A stretch of 64,000 nt of DNA. Source: Paenibacillus sp. BJ-4. Its GTDB lineage: Bacteria; Bacillota; Bacilli; Paenibacillales; Paenibacillaceae. Both the position numbers and the translations under genes were made by a program. The notes beneath the pieces are model-generated. The model was not told where the DNA came from. It ran no database searches and worked only from the letters and a program-made list of their open reading frames with translations. Position 1 is the stretch's first letter; every line of letters begins with the position of its first letter. The stretch is from NCBI RefSeq assembly GCF_020404765.1, contig NZ_JAIVEM010000044.1, forward strand, positions 150,172-214,171. Direction: 5' to 3'. Shown one piece after another: positions 26,013-37,744 of the stretch.

Positions 26013-28616
26013 TTACTTTTTCTTTTTCCTCACAAATCCAGCGGTGCTATTGCCACCACCGCCGCTCTTATTTTTCCGCTTGCGGCGCGTGCCGCCGTCA
26101 CCGCCTGGTCTGGCATCACTCCCAGGTGTAGCTGCGCCGCCGATAAAAATGCCGCTGGCAGACGTCTTCTTCCGCCGCTTGCTTGCACCCGTTGCTGGCG
26201 AAGTGTATCCGCCCTTGCCACTGCCAAAGCCAAAGCTGCCCGCCGAACTGGATCCGCCGCCATTTCCACCACCACGGCCTGTGCGACCTGCAGTGTTGAT
26301 ACCTCCGTTGTCAGCCTCTTTAGGCTTCCCAGCCGTCTCACGACCGCCCTTACGCTCTCTGCCAGCCTTTTCCTTGCCGCCCTTACGGTCACGTCCTTCG
26401 CGGCCTTTACCACGCCCCTCGCCACGTGCAAAACCACTGCCTTGGCCAGATCCGCCCGTCCGCTCACGGCGTTGACGCGGCTTCATATCGACAAGTTCAA
26501 AATCAATCGTGTAATCCTCCATGTTGACGCGGGCGACACGAACCTTAACCTCATCCCCGATACGAAATACCTTGGAGGTGCGTTCACCGATTAACGCCAT
26601 ATGCTGCTCATCAAAATGGTAATAGTCGTCCGTAAGCGCACTCAAGCGCGTTAGACCCTCCACCGTATTGTCCAACTCGATGAACATACCAAAGCTGGTT
26701 ACGCTGCTGATGATGCCCTCGAACTCCTCGCCAACCTTGTCCAGCATGTATTCAGCCTTTTTCATTTGCTCTGTGTCGCGCTCTGCATCCACAGCCACAC
26801 GTTCACGCTCAGAGGATTGCTGAGCAATATCAGGCATGCGTGCAGTCAGATATTCTTGACGCTCAGCTGTCAAAGCCCCGCCATTTTCCAATACCTCACG
26901 AATAACACGGTGAATCACTAAATCAGGATAGCGGCGAATTGGCGATGTAAAATGAGAATAATACTCCGCTGCCAGTCCAAAATGTCCTGTCGATTCCGCA
27001 TCATACTTCGCCTGCTTCATCGAACGCAGCATCATGGTACTAAGCACCGTCTGCTCCTTGGTGCCCTCGATATCTTCCAGCAATGTTTGCAGCGCACGCG
27101 GATGAATGGAATTCCCGCGGCCTTTGATCTGATGTCCAAAATTAGCCGCAAACGCCATGAAATTTTGCAGTTTCTCCGGGTCCGGGTCCTCATGAATCCG
27201 GTATAAGAATGGCACCTTGAGCCAGTGGAAATGCTCGGCCACGGTTTCATTGGCTGCCAGCATAAATTCCTCGATAATTTGCTCGGCTATCGTGCGATCT
27301 CTTTTAACGATATCGACAGCTTTACCCTCATCGTTCACAATGACTTTCGCTTCATCAAAATCGAAATCAACCGCACCCCGGCGCATCCGGTTAGCACGCA
27401 GCTTCAATGCCAGCTCCTTCATCGTACGGAATACCTCTACCAGATCCTTGTACCGTTCCATCAGTTCGGCATCTTCCTCTTCGAGGATCTTGCGAACGTT
27501 GGTATATGTCATTCGTTCCTTGGTTTTAATCACACTGGTGAAAATATCATGCTTTACAACCTTCATATGCTCGTTGAATTCCATTTCACAGGACAAAGTC
27601 AAGCGATCCACCTGCGGATTCAAAGAACAAATCCCGTTTGAAAGCCGGTGTGGAAGCATAGGAATGACACGGTCAACCAAATACACGCTACAACCGCGAT
27701 TATAGGCTTCCTGATCCAGCTTGGAGTTCTCACGCACATAATACCCTACGTCGGCAATATGAACGCCCAGACGGTAGTTCCCGTTCGGCAGACGCTCAAC
27801 ATTGACCGCATCATCCAGGTCCTTAGCATCTTCGCCATCAATCGTAACAATGATCTTATCACGCAGATCGCGACGCCCCTGACGTACAATTTCTTCTTCC
27901 GTAATCGCGTCGGGAGCCTGATCCGCTTCCGCTGTCACTTCATCGGGGAATGCCTCTGGAAGCTGATGCTTGCGAATCACTGACAAAATGTCGACGCCTG
28001 GATCATCCTTGTGACCCAGAACTTCCAGCACTTCACCTTCCGCCGCCGCCCGTCCTTCCGGGTAGCTCACAATACGCACAACGACCTTTTGCCCGTTTAC
28101 AGCTCCATTAAAGCTGTCCTTTGGAATAAAAATATCCCGGTTAATGCGTTTATCATCCGGCAAAACAAAACCGTATGCTTCGTGGCTCTGAAACACGCCC
28201 ACCACTTGAAGCACAGCGCGCTTCACGATCCGCACGACTTCGCCTTCCAATCGGCCACCCGCAGGTCCCTTCGATGTCACTCTTACCAGTACCGTGTCTC
28301 CATTCATCGCGCTCTTTAAGTCATTAGCGTGAATGTATACATCCGGGTGCTCCCGGTCCTCTGGAATAAGAAAAGCGAAGCCCTTGGCATGAGCCTGCAA
28401 ACGCCCGCGCTGCAAATCCATCCGTTCCGGAACACCATAACGGTTTGTGCGGGTCAGCAGAATTTTCCCGTCTTCTTCCAATACGTTCAAGAGCTTAAGG
28501 AATTCGCGAAAATCGTCTGCATCCTTAATGTCAAAATGCTGCTCCAGCTCCTGGTATGTCATAGGCTTGTATGCGGTCTCGCGCATAAAATCAAGTAATT
28601 GTTGCTCTGTTATCAT
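26013..28616 (-). CDS. rnr: Ribonuclease R
   Basis: An 867-residue 3'-5' exoribonuclease of the RNase II/R family. It has an N-terminal helix-turn-helix, two cold-shock domains (GDTVLVRV near residue 90, QKVVVRIV near 165), the RNB catalytic domain with metal Asp residues in [13 protein letters not shown] near 265, and an S1 domain ([13 protein letters not shown] near 640). After it comes an unusually long tail of about 160 residues rich in Gly, Arg and Lys, ending [13 protein letters not shown]. RNase R degrades structured RNA and works with tmRNA/SmpB. The ATG at 28616 follows GAGGTGG. Confidence 0.95.
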   Translation of the reverse strand: MITEQQLLDFMRETAYKPMTYQELEQHFDIKDADDFREFLKLLNVLEEDGKILLTRTNRYGVPERMDLQRGRLQAHAKGFAFLIPEDREHPDVYIHANDLKSAMNGDTVLVRVTSKGPAGGRLEGEVVRIVKRAVLQVVGVFQSHEAYGFVLPDDKRINRDIFIPKDSFNGAVNGQKVVVRIVSYPEGRAAAEGEVLEVLGHKDDPGVDILSVIRKHQLPEAFPDEVTAEADQAPDAITEEEIVRQGRRDLRDKIIVTIDGEDAKDLDDAVNVERLPNGNYRLGVHIADVGYYVRENSKLDQEAYNRGCSVYLVDRVIPMLPHRLSNGICSLNPQVDRLTLSCEMEFNEHMKVVKHDIFTSVIKTKERMTYTNVRKILEEEDAELMERYKDLVEVFRTMKELALKLRANRMRRGAVDFDFDEAKVIVNDEGKAVDIVKRDRTIAEQIIEEFMLAANETVAEHFHWLKVPFLYRIHEDPDPEKLQNFMAFAANFGHQIKGRGNSIHPRALQTLLEDIEGTKEQTVLSTMMLRSMKQAKYDAESTGHFGLAAEYYSHFTSPIRRYPDLVIHRVIREVLENGGALTAERQEYLTARMPDIAQQSSERERVAVDAERDTEQMKKAEYMLDKVGEEFEGIISSVTSFGMFIELDNTVEGLTRLSALTDDYYHFDEQHMALIGERTSKVFRIGDEVKVRVARVNMEDYTIDFELVDMKPRQRRERTGGSGQGSGFARGEGRGKGREGRDRKGGKEKAGRERKGGRETAGKPKEADNGGINTAGRTGRGGGNGGGSSSAGSFGFGSGKGGYTSPATGASKRRKKTSASGIFIGGAATPGSDARPGGDGGTRRKRKNKSGGGGNSTAGFVRKKKK

Positions 28617-28751
28617 AATTTTGTCCACCTCGGGCGACCTTTAATTTTCAGTAATAATCCGCATGTTCCTTGTCCTGTTACAAGGCTCTTTTATACTCAT
28701 ACCCTAGTATACACGAATTTAATCGACGGCATCCCTGCTTGCCTAAAATCC

Positions 28752-28785
28752 AAAAAAGCCTCCGTTTCCCGTGAAACGAAGGCTT
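28752..28785 (-). terminator. Terminator after secG
   Basis: AAGCCTTCGTTTC pairs with GAAACGGAGGCTT (one mismatch) around a four-base loop, with six T after it on the minus strand. It lies 17 bases after the secG stop, so rnr probably also has its own promoter. Confidence 0.85.
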
Positions 28786-28801
28786 AAGGTATATATTTAT
28801 C

Positions 28802-29035
28802 TTATTTTGCAAAAAACGCAACCAGCACGGCAATAATCATAAAACACGCACCCAAAACGGCAGTTACGCGTTGCAAAATCAAATCCATACCGCGAGCTTT
28901 TGTCTTGCCGAACAGATGCTCAGCACCGCCAGAGATGGCACCGGACAAACCTGCACTTTTCCCCTTTTGCAGTAAAACAACCGCAATAACAGCAATCGAG
29001 AACACAACGAGCAGCACTTTCAAAAAGATTTCCAT
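28802..29035 (-). CDS. secG: Preprotein translocase subunit SecG
   Basis: 77 residues with two membrane helices and the SecG hallmark [19 protein letters not shown] then [10 protein letters not shown]. SecG joins SecYE in the plasma membrane and assists protein export. The ATG at 29035 is used because the product then has the usual length and AGGAGG lies about eleven bases before it. The open frame itself begins four codons earlier with GTG. Confidence 0.93.
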   Translation of the reverse strand: MEIFLKVLLVVFSIAVIAVVLLQKGKSAGLSGAISGGAEHLFGKTKARGMDLILQRVTAVLGACFMIIAVLVAFFAK

Positions 29036-29273
29036 GAAAAATCCCACCTCCTGAGCTTATACATCTGTTTTGCAAAACAACACAGCCTCTTTTATGAAAA
29101 CATGTCCATATCATGTTATGAATAGCCGGAAATTAACGCAAAACACTATTTTCATTCTACCACAGCTTCCAGTAGATAACAACCAGCTTTGCCGATTGGC
29201 TCGCACCAAGCCTTTGCAAGGATACATCTATGTGCTTTTCTACTTATCTTCACTATGCATACAAACAAATAAC

Positions 29274-29312
29274 AAAAATAGACCTGCTCACAGTAGCAGC
29301 AGGTCTATTTTA
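29274..29312 (-). terminator. Terminator of the glycolytic operon
   Basis: AAAATAGACCTGCT and AGCAGGTCTATTTT pair exactly around a nine-base loop. The minus strand continues with TTTTTG. It lies 84 bases after the eno stop. Confidence 0.85.
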
Positions 29313-29338
29313 ATCATTGCGTCTAGCTTCGAGCGTCC

Positions 29339-29366
29339 AAGCTTCGTAATCTTAAACCACGAAGCT
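29339..29366 (-). terminator. Second hairpin directly after eno
   Basis: AAGCTTCGT and ACGAAGCTT (29340-29348 and 29358-29366) can form a perfect stem. No T run follows, so it is more likely a 3'-end stabilising structure than a terminator. Confidence 0.45.
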
Positions 29367-29395
29367 TAGAACAACTTTAGCATGTTGTCGCAATA

Positions 29396-30688
<1,293 letters not shown>

Positions 30689-30745
30689 TTAATCTCCTTT
30701 GTGAATCATAATTTATTGGTCAAGCCTATACTTATTAAATCAAGC

Positions 30746-32290
30746 TTACTTGCGGGATGCAATCATAGATTTTCCTGTCATTTCCGCAGGTTGCGGAAGT
30801 TGCATTAAATCCAGAAGCGTTGGAGCTACGTCAGCCAGAATTCCATGCTCACGCAAAACGATATTTTCGTCAGTCAAAATGAACGGAACCGGATTCGTTG
30901 TATGAGCTGTGAACGGACGTCCCTGCTCATCAATTTCCATATCCGCGTTACCATGGTCGGCAATGATAACAACCACGCCGCCTTTGGCTTTAACTGCATC
31001 GACAACACGTCCAACACATTCATCCGTCGTTTCTACCGCCTTAATGGTCGGCTCCAGCATGCCGGAGTGTCCTACCATGTCCGGATTGGCAAAGTTCAGG
31101 ATGATTGCGTCATGCTTGTCAGCTTCGATTTCCTTCACTGCAGCATCCGCAACCTCGTACGCACTCATTTCAGGCTTCAGGTCATACGTAGCCACTTTAG
31201 GCGAGTTGATCAAAACACGAGTTTCGCCAGGCAGCTCGACATCGCGTCCGCCACTGAAAAAGAAAGTAACGTGCGGATACTTTTCTGTCTCAGCAATACG
31301 CAATTGCTTTTTGTTGTTTTGTACCAGCACTTCGCCAAACGTATTATCCAGGTTCTTCGGTTCATAGGCTACAAAGCCTCCAACCGTTTCACTGAACAAG
31401 GTCAAGCAAACAAAGTGCAGATCCTTAGGCCATTTCGGCCCACGGTCAAAACCACGGAAATCCTCATTGGTAAATACTTGAGACAATTGGATCGCACGGT
31501 CAGGACGGAAATTCAGGAAAACAACAGAGTCATTGCTCTCAACCAGCCCTACAGGACTTCCGTCGGCCTTCACAATAACAGTTGGCTCCACAAATTCATC
31601 GAACACTGATTTTTCATACGATTCCTTTAATGCTTCCAGTGGGTCAGTATATTGAGGACCTTCTCCGTATACGATTGCACGGTAGGACTTCTCTACACGT
31701 TCCCAACGTTTGTCGCGGTCCATTGCATAATAGCGTCCTTGTACAGTCGCAATTTGGCCAATGCCCACTTCCTGAATTTTAGCGATCAGCTGTTGCATGA
31801 AGCCTACGCCGCTGTCAGGCATAACGTCGCGTCCATCCATGAAAGCATGAATGTACACTTCTGTTAATCCTTCTTTTTTTGCCAGGTCCAGCATAGCGAA
31901 CAGATGGCTGATATGGCTATGCACGCCGCCGTCGGACAGAAGTCCGTACAGGTGAAGCTTGGTGTTGTTCTTCTTGGCGTGCTGAACTGCTTTAACCAAT
32001 GTTTCGTTATCGTAGAATTCACCCTCGCGAATGGACTTCGAAATACGAGTCAAATCTTGATACACAATGCGGCCTGCGCCGATGTTCAAGTGACCTACTT
32101 CGGAGTTGCCCATTTGGCCTTCTGGCAGACCCACCGCTTCACCAGAAGCGGTCAACGTAGCATGAGGATACTGTTTTAAATACCGGTCGTAATTCGGCTT
32201 GTTGGCCTGTGCAACCGCGTTGCCTTCCACTTTGTCGCGCAGTCCGAATCCGTCCATAATAATTAAAGCTACCGGTTTTGGTGCTGTCAT
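30746..32290 (-). CDS. gpmI: Phosphoglycerate mutase, 2,3-bisphosphoglycerate-independent
   Basis: 514 residues, typical for the Mn-dependent mutase of Bacillus. It interconverts 3- and 2-phosphoglycerate through a phosphoserine. The catalytic Ser is in [14 protein letters not shown] near residue 62. Metal ligands occur in [11 protein letters not shown] near the start and in ADHGNADM and THTTNP-type segments near the C-terminus. The open frame reaches back to 32395, but the ATG at 32290 lies one base after the tpiA stop behind GAGGGGG, so translation is probably coupled. Confidence 0.96.
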   Translation of the reverse strand: MTAPKPVALIIMDGFGLRDKVEGNAVAQANKPNYDRYLKQYPHATLTASGEAVGLPEGQMGNSEVGHLNIGAGRIVYQDLTRISKSIREGEFYDNETLVKAVQHAKKNNTKLHLYGLLSDGGVHSHISHLFAMLDLAKKEGLTEVYIHAFMDGRDVMPDSGVGFMQQLIAKIQEVGIGQIATVQGRYYAMDRDKRWERVEKSYRAIVYGEGPQYTDPLEALKESYEKSVFDEFVEPTVIVKADGSPVGLVESNDSVVFLNFRPDRAIQLSQVFTNEDFRGFDRGPKWPKDLHFVCLTLFSETVGGFVAYEPKNLDNTFGEVLVQNNKKQLRIAETEKYPHVTFFFSGGRDVELPGETRVLINSPKVATYDLKPEMSAYEVADAAVKEIEADKHDAIILNFANPDMVGHSGMLEPTIKAVETTDECVGRVVDAVKAKGGVVVIIADHGNADMEIDEQGRPFTAHTTNPVPFILTDENIVLREHGILADVAPTLLDLMQLPQPAEMTGKSMIASRK

Positions 32291-32291
32291 C

Positions 32292-33056
<765 letters not shown>

Positions 33057-33102
33057 CTAACTATTAGGTGCCCTAAAGCTTTATTACGCACTAAGCGTTT
33101 GA

Positions 33103-34284
33103 TTACTTATCGTTAAGTGCAACAACACCCGGAAGTGCTTTGCCTTCCATAAATTCCAAAGATGCGCCGCCACCAGTGGAAATGTGATCCATTTTGTCAG
33201 CCAGTTGGAATTTCTCAGCCGCAGCCGCAGAATCGCCGCCACCAATGATGGTGTATGCTTCTGTTGTTGCGCAAGCTTCCGCTACTTCACGAGTACCGCC
33301 AGCGAAAGGTTCGATTTCAAATACACCCATTGGTCCATTCCAAACAACCAATTTGGAGTTTTTGATAACATCTGCATAGATTTTACGAGTTTTCGGTCCG
33401 ATATCCACGCCTTCCCAATCTGCAGGAATACCGTCGATGTCCACAATGTTAGTGTTCGCTGTAGCGCTGAAATCGTCAGAAATAACGATATCTACCGGAA
33501 GATAGAATTTTTTGCCGAGCTTCTTCGCTTTTTCGATAAATCCAAGAGCTACGTCCAGTTTGGATTCATCCAACAGAGATTGACCCACTTCATGACCTTG
33601 AGCTTTAAAAAATGTATAAGCCAAGCCGCCGCCAATAATTACGTTATCTGCAATGTTCAGCAGGTTGTCGATCACGTCGATTTTGTCTTTTACTTTGGAT
33701 CCGCCGATAATGGCTGTAAAAGGACGGTCTGGGTTTGAAAGAGCTTTACCAATTACAGATAATTCTTTCTCCATCAGTAAGCCGGAAACAGCCGGAAGAA
33801 GATGCGCGATACCTTCTGTGGAAGCATGAGCACGGTGCGCTGCACCAAATGCGTCATTCACGAAAATGTCAGCCAGCTCAGCAAATTGCTTTGCCAGTTC
33901 AGGATCATTTTTCTCTTCTCCTGGATAGAAGCGTACATTTTCAAGCAACAGCACGTCACCGTTTTGCAGTTCAGCCACTTTTGCTTTAACAGCCTCACCA
34001 ACTGCTTCGTCCACTTTAACAACAGGCTTTTTGAGCAGTTCAGACAAACGCACGCCAGCAGGAGTCAGACGCATGGATTCAACGACTTGACCTTTTGGAC
34101 GTCCAAAGTGACTCGCCAAGATAACTTTTGCACCTTTTTCAATCAGGTAGTTAATTGTTGGCAAGGTTTCACGAATACGCTTGTCATCCGTAATTTTACC
34201 ATCCTCAACCGGAACGTTAAAATCTACACGAACAAACACCCGTTTTCCATTCAGTTCTATATCACGTACGCTCTTTTTGTTCAT
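33103..34284 (-). CDS. pgk: Phosphoglycerate kinase
   Basis: 393 residues, the usual length. It transfers phosphate from 1,3-bisphosphoglycerate to ADP. N-terminal substrate residues appear in [10 protein letters not shown] and [11 protein letters not shown]. The nucleotide-binding part has [20 protein letters not shown] and the C-terminal [12 protein letters not shown] with [13 protein letters not shown]. The ATG at 34284 (MNKKSVRD) sits nine bases after GGAGG. The longer frame begins at 34338 without support. Confidence 0.97.
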   Translation of the reverse strand: MNKKSVRDIELNGKRVFVRVDFNVPVEDGKITDDKRIRETLPTINYLIEKGAKVILASHFGRPKGQVVESMRLTPAGVRLSELLKKPVVKVDEAVGEAVKAKVAELQNGDVLLLENVRFYPGEEKNDPELAKQFAELADIFVNDAFGAAHRAHASTEGIAHLLPAVSGLLMEKELSVIGKALSNPDRPFTAIIGGSKVKDKIDVIDNLLNIADNVIIGGGLAYTFFKAQGHEVGQSLLDESKLDVALGFIEKAKKLGKKFYLPVDIVISDDFSATANTNIVDIDGIPADWEGVDIGPKTRKIYADVIKNSKLVVWNGPMGVFEIEPFAGGTREVAEACATTEAYTIIGGGDSAAAAEKFQLADKMDHISTGGGASLEFMEGKALPGVVALNDK

Positions 34285-34350
34285 CTCCATATTCCTCCGC
34301 ACCCTTTTAATTTTACGAAACAGGAATTTAAGGCACATTTTGATATATAA

Positions 34351-34382
34351 AGAGCGGAAACAATAACTGCTGTTTCCGCTCT
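34351..34382 (-). terminator. Internal hairpin between gapA and pgk
   Basis: A perfect 12-base stem (34351-34362 with 34371-34382) follows the gapA stop by 24 bases. A short weak T tract (TTTATATAT) follows, so it probably lets part of the transcripts through or protects the gapA mRNA end. This would raise GapA relative to the downstream enzymes. Confidence 0.6.
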
Positions 34383-34406
34383 ATGATGTTGCTCGATAAG
34401 GAATTC

Positions 34407-35417
34407 TTATTTAGCCAATTTAGCGAAGTATTCCAACGTACGGATCAATTGTGCAGTGTAGGACATTTCATTGTCATACCAAGCTACAGTTTTAACCAGT
34501 TGTTTGTCGCCAACAGTCAGGACTTTAGTTTGAGTTGCATCAAACAAAGAACCGAAAGTCAGACCTTTGATGTCAGAAGAAACGATTTGATCTTCAGTGT
34601 ATCCGTAAGTTTCAGGATCGGAAGCTTCTTTCATCGCTGCGTTGATTTCTTCAGCAGTTACGGTTTTCTCCAGAACTGTTACCAGCTCAGTCAGGGAACC
34701 TGTTGGTACTGGAACACGTTGAGCCGCGCCATCCAGTTTACCTTTCAACTCAGGGATAACCAGACCGATTGCTTTAGCAGCACCAGTTGTGTTAGGGATG
34801 ATGTTTTCAGCTGCTGCGCGAGCACGACGGAAGTCACCTTTAGCATGTGGAGCATCCAAAGTGTTTTGGTCGCCAGTGTAAGCGTGAATTGTAGTCATCA
34901 AGCCTTCAACGATACCAAATTTGTCTTGCAGCGTTTTAGCCATAGGAGCCAGGCAGTTTGTTGTGCAAGAAGCACCGGAAATTACAGTTTCAGTTCCGTC
35001 CAGAATTTCATGGTTAACGTTGTAAACGACAGTTTTCATGTCGCCAGTAGCTGGAGCGGAGATAACAACTTTTTTAGCGCCGCCTTTCAAATGTTTCTCA
35101 GCAGCTTCTTTAGTTGTGAAGAAACCTGTGCATTCCAGAACGATGTCTACACCCAGGTCTCCCCAAGGCAGTTCTTCAGGGTTGCGGTTAGCCAAAACTT
35201 TAACTTCTTTACCGTTTACTTTGAAGAAGCCGTCATGTACTTCTACTTGTCCTTGGAAAGTACCTTGTGTTGTATCATATTTCAACAGATGTGCCAGCAT
35301 TTTGGAATCTGTCAAGTCGTTGATTGCTACTACTTCAATACCTTCCACGTCTTGAATACGGCGGAAAGCAAGGCGTCCAATACGTCCGAAACCGTTAATA
35401 CCAACTTTAACTGTCAT
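34407..35417 (-). CDS. gapA: Glyceraldehyde-3-phosphate dehydrogenase (glycolytic)
   Basis: 336 residues. Rossmann motif [16 protein letters not shown] at the N-terminus, catalytic Cys in [15 protein letters not shown] near 153, and catalytic His in TIHAYTGDQ near 180. It oxidises glyceraldehyde 3-phosphate with NAD+ and phosphate to 1,3-bisphosphoglycerate. GGGAGG precedes the ATG. It comes second in the operon after cggR, the place of the catabolic GapA in Bacillus. Confidence 0.97.
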   Translation of the reverse strand: MTVKVGINGFGRIGRLAFRRIQDVEGIEVVAINDLTDSKMLAHLLKYDTTQGTFQGQVEVHDGFFKVNGKEVKVLANRNPEELPWGDLGVDIVLECTGFFTTKEAAEKHLKGGAKKVVISAPATGDMKTVVYNVNHEILDGTETVISGASCTTNCLAPMAKTLQDKFGIVEGLMTTIHAYTGDQNTLDAPHAKGDFRRARAAAENIIPNTTGAAKAIGLVIPELKGKLDGAAQRVPVPTGSLTELVTVLEKTVTAEEINAAMKEASDPETYGYTEDQIVSSDIKGLTFGSLFDATQTKVLTVGDKQLVKTVAWYDNEMSYTAQLIRTLEYFAKLAK

Positions 35418-35509
35418 GAGTGAGTTCCTCCCAAAGTTCGTTTAGTTTAGTTTATATATTCAAGACAGACCCGAAAGCCCGTCAAGACAACACAATTAAT
35501 CAAGCCATA

Positions 35510-36547
35510 TTAACCTTTTAAATAACGGCTTACAATCTCGACAGCAGCGCCTTCGTCGGTGACAAGAATGTCTTCTTGCCCGAAGCGCAATACTGCATGA
35601 ATAGCAGCCGCCTTGCTCTTGCCTCCAGCTACACCTAGCACCGTCTCCGTACGCCTAATGTCCTCCAAGCGGAGTCCAAGCGTCAGCATTCTGTGAACAA
35701 CGACGCCGTCTTCGTTAAAATAATAACCAAACGATTCGGCAACCGCGCCTTCACTGCTGATCTGGGCAAAGGTTTCGGGGTCAAGCTTGCGTCTGTGGGC
35801 CATCGCTATGGCGTTGCCTATCCCGTGAATGATGATACGGCTCTCTCGAATCAGGCTTAATATATCCTGAATATTCGTATCCTCAAGCAAGGAGTTGTAA
35901 GCATGATTGCTGAGCAAATCCGGTACATGGAGCAGACGGTATTGAGCGCCGACCTTGCGAGCCATCGTGGAAGCAATAGTGTTAGCCTGCATTTCCATGC
36001 TCTCTCCCAAACCCCCGCGTGCCGGTACAAACCATCCGCCCTTAAGCGGGCCGTTAGCAGGTAATGTCAGTTGTTCCGCCACATCTGCAATTGTCGTGCC
36101 ACCTGTTACAGCGACAACATCCTCGTCATCCATAACACTCAGCAGCGCCTTTGCACCAGCACGGCCCAGCTCCTGCTTCGCTAACGGTGAAGCATCCGAA
36201 TCCCCTGGAACGACAACCACTTTCCTCAAACCATAGGCTTGACGAATCTGATCCTCCAATTGGGACAGGCCGAACAAGTCGTTCGCAATCGGCTCCAGCT
36301 GTTCCAGCAGATCCAGTCCTGCTTTGCTCACCTTCATGCCCACACTCTCAATCTCAATTAGCCCTTGGGCTTTAAGAAGATCGGTTTCGGCGCGCAGCAC
36401 GCGCTCGGTCATATCCAGTGAAGCTGCCAGTGTTCTGCGTCCAATAACATCGGACAGCATGATCTGATGCAGGATCGTGTACCTTTTTTTCAAAACATCC
36501 ATGAGGTCGGGCAGAAGCTGCTTCTGTATTTCTAATATCTTTCGCAT
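35510..36547 (-). CDS. cggR: Central glycolytic genes regulator CggR (SorC family)
   Basis: 345 residues. A winged helix-turn-helix at the N-terminus (about 15-75: VLKKRYTILHQIMLSDVIGR, then LAASLDMTERVLRAE) is followed by a sugar-isomerase-like SorC effector domain (VVAVTGGTTIADVAEQL near 155, VLGVAGGKSKAAAIHAVL near 310). In B. subtilis CggR represses its own operon and is released by fructose 1,6-bisphosphate. GGGAG stands before the ATG at 36547. The operator expected from the family is visible upstream. Confidence 0.95.
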   Translation of the reverse strand: MRKILEIQKQLLPDLMDVLKKRYTILHQIMLSDVIGRRTLAASLDMTERVLRAETDLLKAQGLIEIESVGMKVSKAGLDLLEQLEPIANDLFGLSQLEDQIRQAYGLRKVVVVPGDSDASPLAKQELGRAGAKALLSVMDDEDVVAVTGGTTIADVAEQLTLPANGPLKGGWFVPARGGLGESMEMQANTIASTMARKVGAQYRLLHVPDLLSNHAYNSLLEDTNIQDILSLIRESRIIIHGIGNAIAMAHRRKLDPETFAQISSEGAVAESFGYYFNEDGVVVHRMLTLGLRLEDIRRTETVLGVAGGKSKAAAIHAVLRFGQEDILVTDEGAAVEIVSRYLKG

Positions 36548-36600
36548 GCTTTCCACTCCCGCACACTTCTAAGTTCTGTCTCTAAACTATATCTCTGATT

Positions 36601-36637
36601 GGTCTTAAAACGTCCCGGGATAACTTTTTAAGTCCCA
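36601..36637 (-). promoter_or_regulatory. CggR operator
   Basis: On the minus strand the two repeats TGGGAC-N6-AGTTA and CGGGAC-N6-AGACC stand three bases apart. This is the layout of the B. subtilis CggR operator (two CGGGAC-N6-TGTCC repeats). It begins five bases after the -10 element, covering the transcription start. Confidence 0.75.
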
Positions 36638-36642
36638 CGTAT

Positions 36643-36671
36643 ATCTTAACCAATATTTGCTCCACATGCAA
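36643..36671 (-). promoter_or_regulatory. Sigma-A promoter of the cggR-eno operon
   Basis: TTGCAT (36666-36671) and TAAGAT (36643-36648) with exactly 17 bases between, followed directly by the CggR operator. Confidence 0.8.
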
Positions 36672-36729
36672 GTCTATCTGATCCTATATTTCTCAACTTT
36701 TTATGTGAATATGCGCACATAATAAAAGC

Positions 36730-36758
36730 TTGCAATTCAATGCCGTATATCATATAAT
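36730..36758 (+). promoter_or_regulatory. Promoter of tRNA-Arg
   Basis: TTGCAA (36730-36735) and a perfect TATAAT (36753-36758) with 17 bases between, 24 bases before the tRNA. Confidence 0.85.
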
Positions 36759-36781
36759 CATCTTTGTTTCCAATTAGCTGT

Positions 36782-36853
36782 GCGCCCGTGGTCCAACGGA
36801 TATGACGTAGGCCTCCGGAGCCTGAGATCGAGGTTCGATTCCTCGCGGGCGCG
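36782..36853 (+). tRNA. tRNA-Arg (anticodon CCG)
   Basis: A full cloverleaf of 72 bases. Acceptor strands GCGCCCG and CGGGCGC pair, the anticodon loop reads CTCCGGA with anticodon CCG, and the T loop is TTCGATT. CCA is not encoded. It has its own promoter and terminator, standing alone between the divergent cggR and clpP genes. Confidence 0.93.
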
Positions 36854-36901
36854 TCATTTTAAATGAATGCTTTAATGCTTCTATATTATGTTTTAACCAA
36901 T

Positions 36902-36926
36902 AAGAGCGCAGAGGGCTCTTTTTTTT
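36902..36926 (+). terminator. Terminator of tRNA-Arg
   Basis: AGAGC and GCTCT pair around a seven-base loop and are followed by eight T. Confidence 0.8.
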
Positions 36927-36935
36927 GACCATTAG

Positions 36936-36975
36936 TTTGACTTTCTTTGACTTTTTGTTTGAAATTGTTTATCAT
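36936..36975 (+). promoter_or_regulatory. CtsR operator overlapping the clpP promoter
   Basis: The minus strand reads AGTCAAA-GAA-AGTCAAA (36936-36952), an exact match to the CtsR heptad repeat RGTCAAA-NAN-RGTCAAA. The second heptad contains the -35 TTGACT (36947-36952). The -10 TATCAT is at 36970-36975, 17 bases on. A further TTTGACC half-site lies at about 36924. CtsR would repress clpP until heat or protein stress. Confidence 0.85.
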
Positions 36976-37066
36976 GTGGTTAATACGGTAACAGTTTATA
37001 AAGTAGGGGCATGTAATTGGCATGTCCACCAAATCCATTAACGATATTAAAGGGAGGTTTTTTGAC

Positions 37067-37663
37067 GTGAGCTATGTTCCTATGGTAGTAGAACAAAGTA
37101 ACCGCGGCGAACGCGCCTATGACATTTATTCCAGACTGTTGAAGGATCGCATTATTTTGTTGGGCTCGGACGTCAATGACGTTGTAGCCAACTCTATTAT
37201 TGCGCAAATGCTGTTTTTGGCTGCCGAAGATCCTGAAAAAGATATTCACTTGTATATTAACAGTCCTGGCGGTTCCATTACAGCCGGTATGGCCATTTTC
37301 GATACGATGCAATACATTAAACCTGACGTGTCTACGATTTGTGTGGGTATGGCTGCTTCCATGGGGGCGTTCTTGCTGAACGCAGGTGCCAAAGGCAAAC
37401 GTTTTGCTTTGCCGAACAGTGAAATTATGATTCACCAACCATTGGGTGGTGCACAAGGTCAGGCAACGGATATCGAAATCCGCGCCCGCCGCATTCTGAA
37501 AATGCGTGACAAATTGAACCGCATTCTCGCAGATCGCACAGGCCAACCACTGGAACGCATTGAAAAAGACACAGACCGTGACTATTTCATGTCCGCTGAT
37601 GATGCCAAGGAATACGGTATTATTGATAAAGTATTAACCAGCTCTTCTCCAGAAGGTGTATAA
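37067..37663 (+). CDS. clpP: ATP-dependent Clp protease proteolytic subunit ClpP
   Basis: 198 residues. The serine-protease triad is visible: Ser in [11 protein letters not shown] near 98, His in [13 protein letters not shown] near 123, and Asp in [10 protein letters not shown] near 172. ClpP forms 14-mers and, with ClpX or ClpC, degrades damaged or tagged proteins, including tmRNA-tagged ones. The GTG at 37067 follows AGGGAGG by nine bases and gives the normal [10 protein letters not shown] start. The ATG at 37022 has no ribosome site. Confidence 0.97.
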   Translation: MSYVPMVVEQSNRGERAYDIYSRLLKDRIILLGSDVNDVVANSIIAQMLFLAAEDPEKDIHLYINSPGGSITAGMAIFDTMQYIKPDVSTICVGMAASMGAFLLNAGAKGKRFALPNSEIMIHQPLGGAQGQATDIEIRARRILKMRDKLNRILADRTGQPLERIEKDTDRDYFMSADDAKEYGIIDKVLTSSSPEGV

Positions 37664-37697
37664 GAGAAGAAATGTACTTCTGAATAGCTGGTAAATG

Positions 37698-37740
37698 AAA
37701 AAGCTGCCCCGGATGTTCGTATCCGGTAGGCAGCTTTTTT
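37698..37740 (+). terminator. Terminator between clpP and the convergent stalk-domain gene
   Basis: AAAAAGCTGCC and GGCAGCTTTTTT flank an inner CGGAT/ATCCG stem. Both strands have T runs, so it can serve both genes. Confidence 0.85.
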
Positions 37741-37744
37741 GGTA

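Larger units (their letters stand above)
29036..29395. other. eno-secG intergenic region
   Basis: 360 bases. It holds the eno terminators listed separately and the upstream region of secG. About 29067-29270 contains no gene and no structure I can support beyond general AT-richness. Confidence 0.5.

Noticed and set aside
25840..26475. Proline-rich frame opposite the rnr tail
   Set aside because: The complement of Gly/Arg-rich codons gives Pro-rich nonsense. The RNase R frame explains it.
34383..35423. 346-codon open frame opposite gapA
   Set aside because: Same codon-bias effect. The sense strand is an unquestionable GapA.
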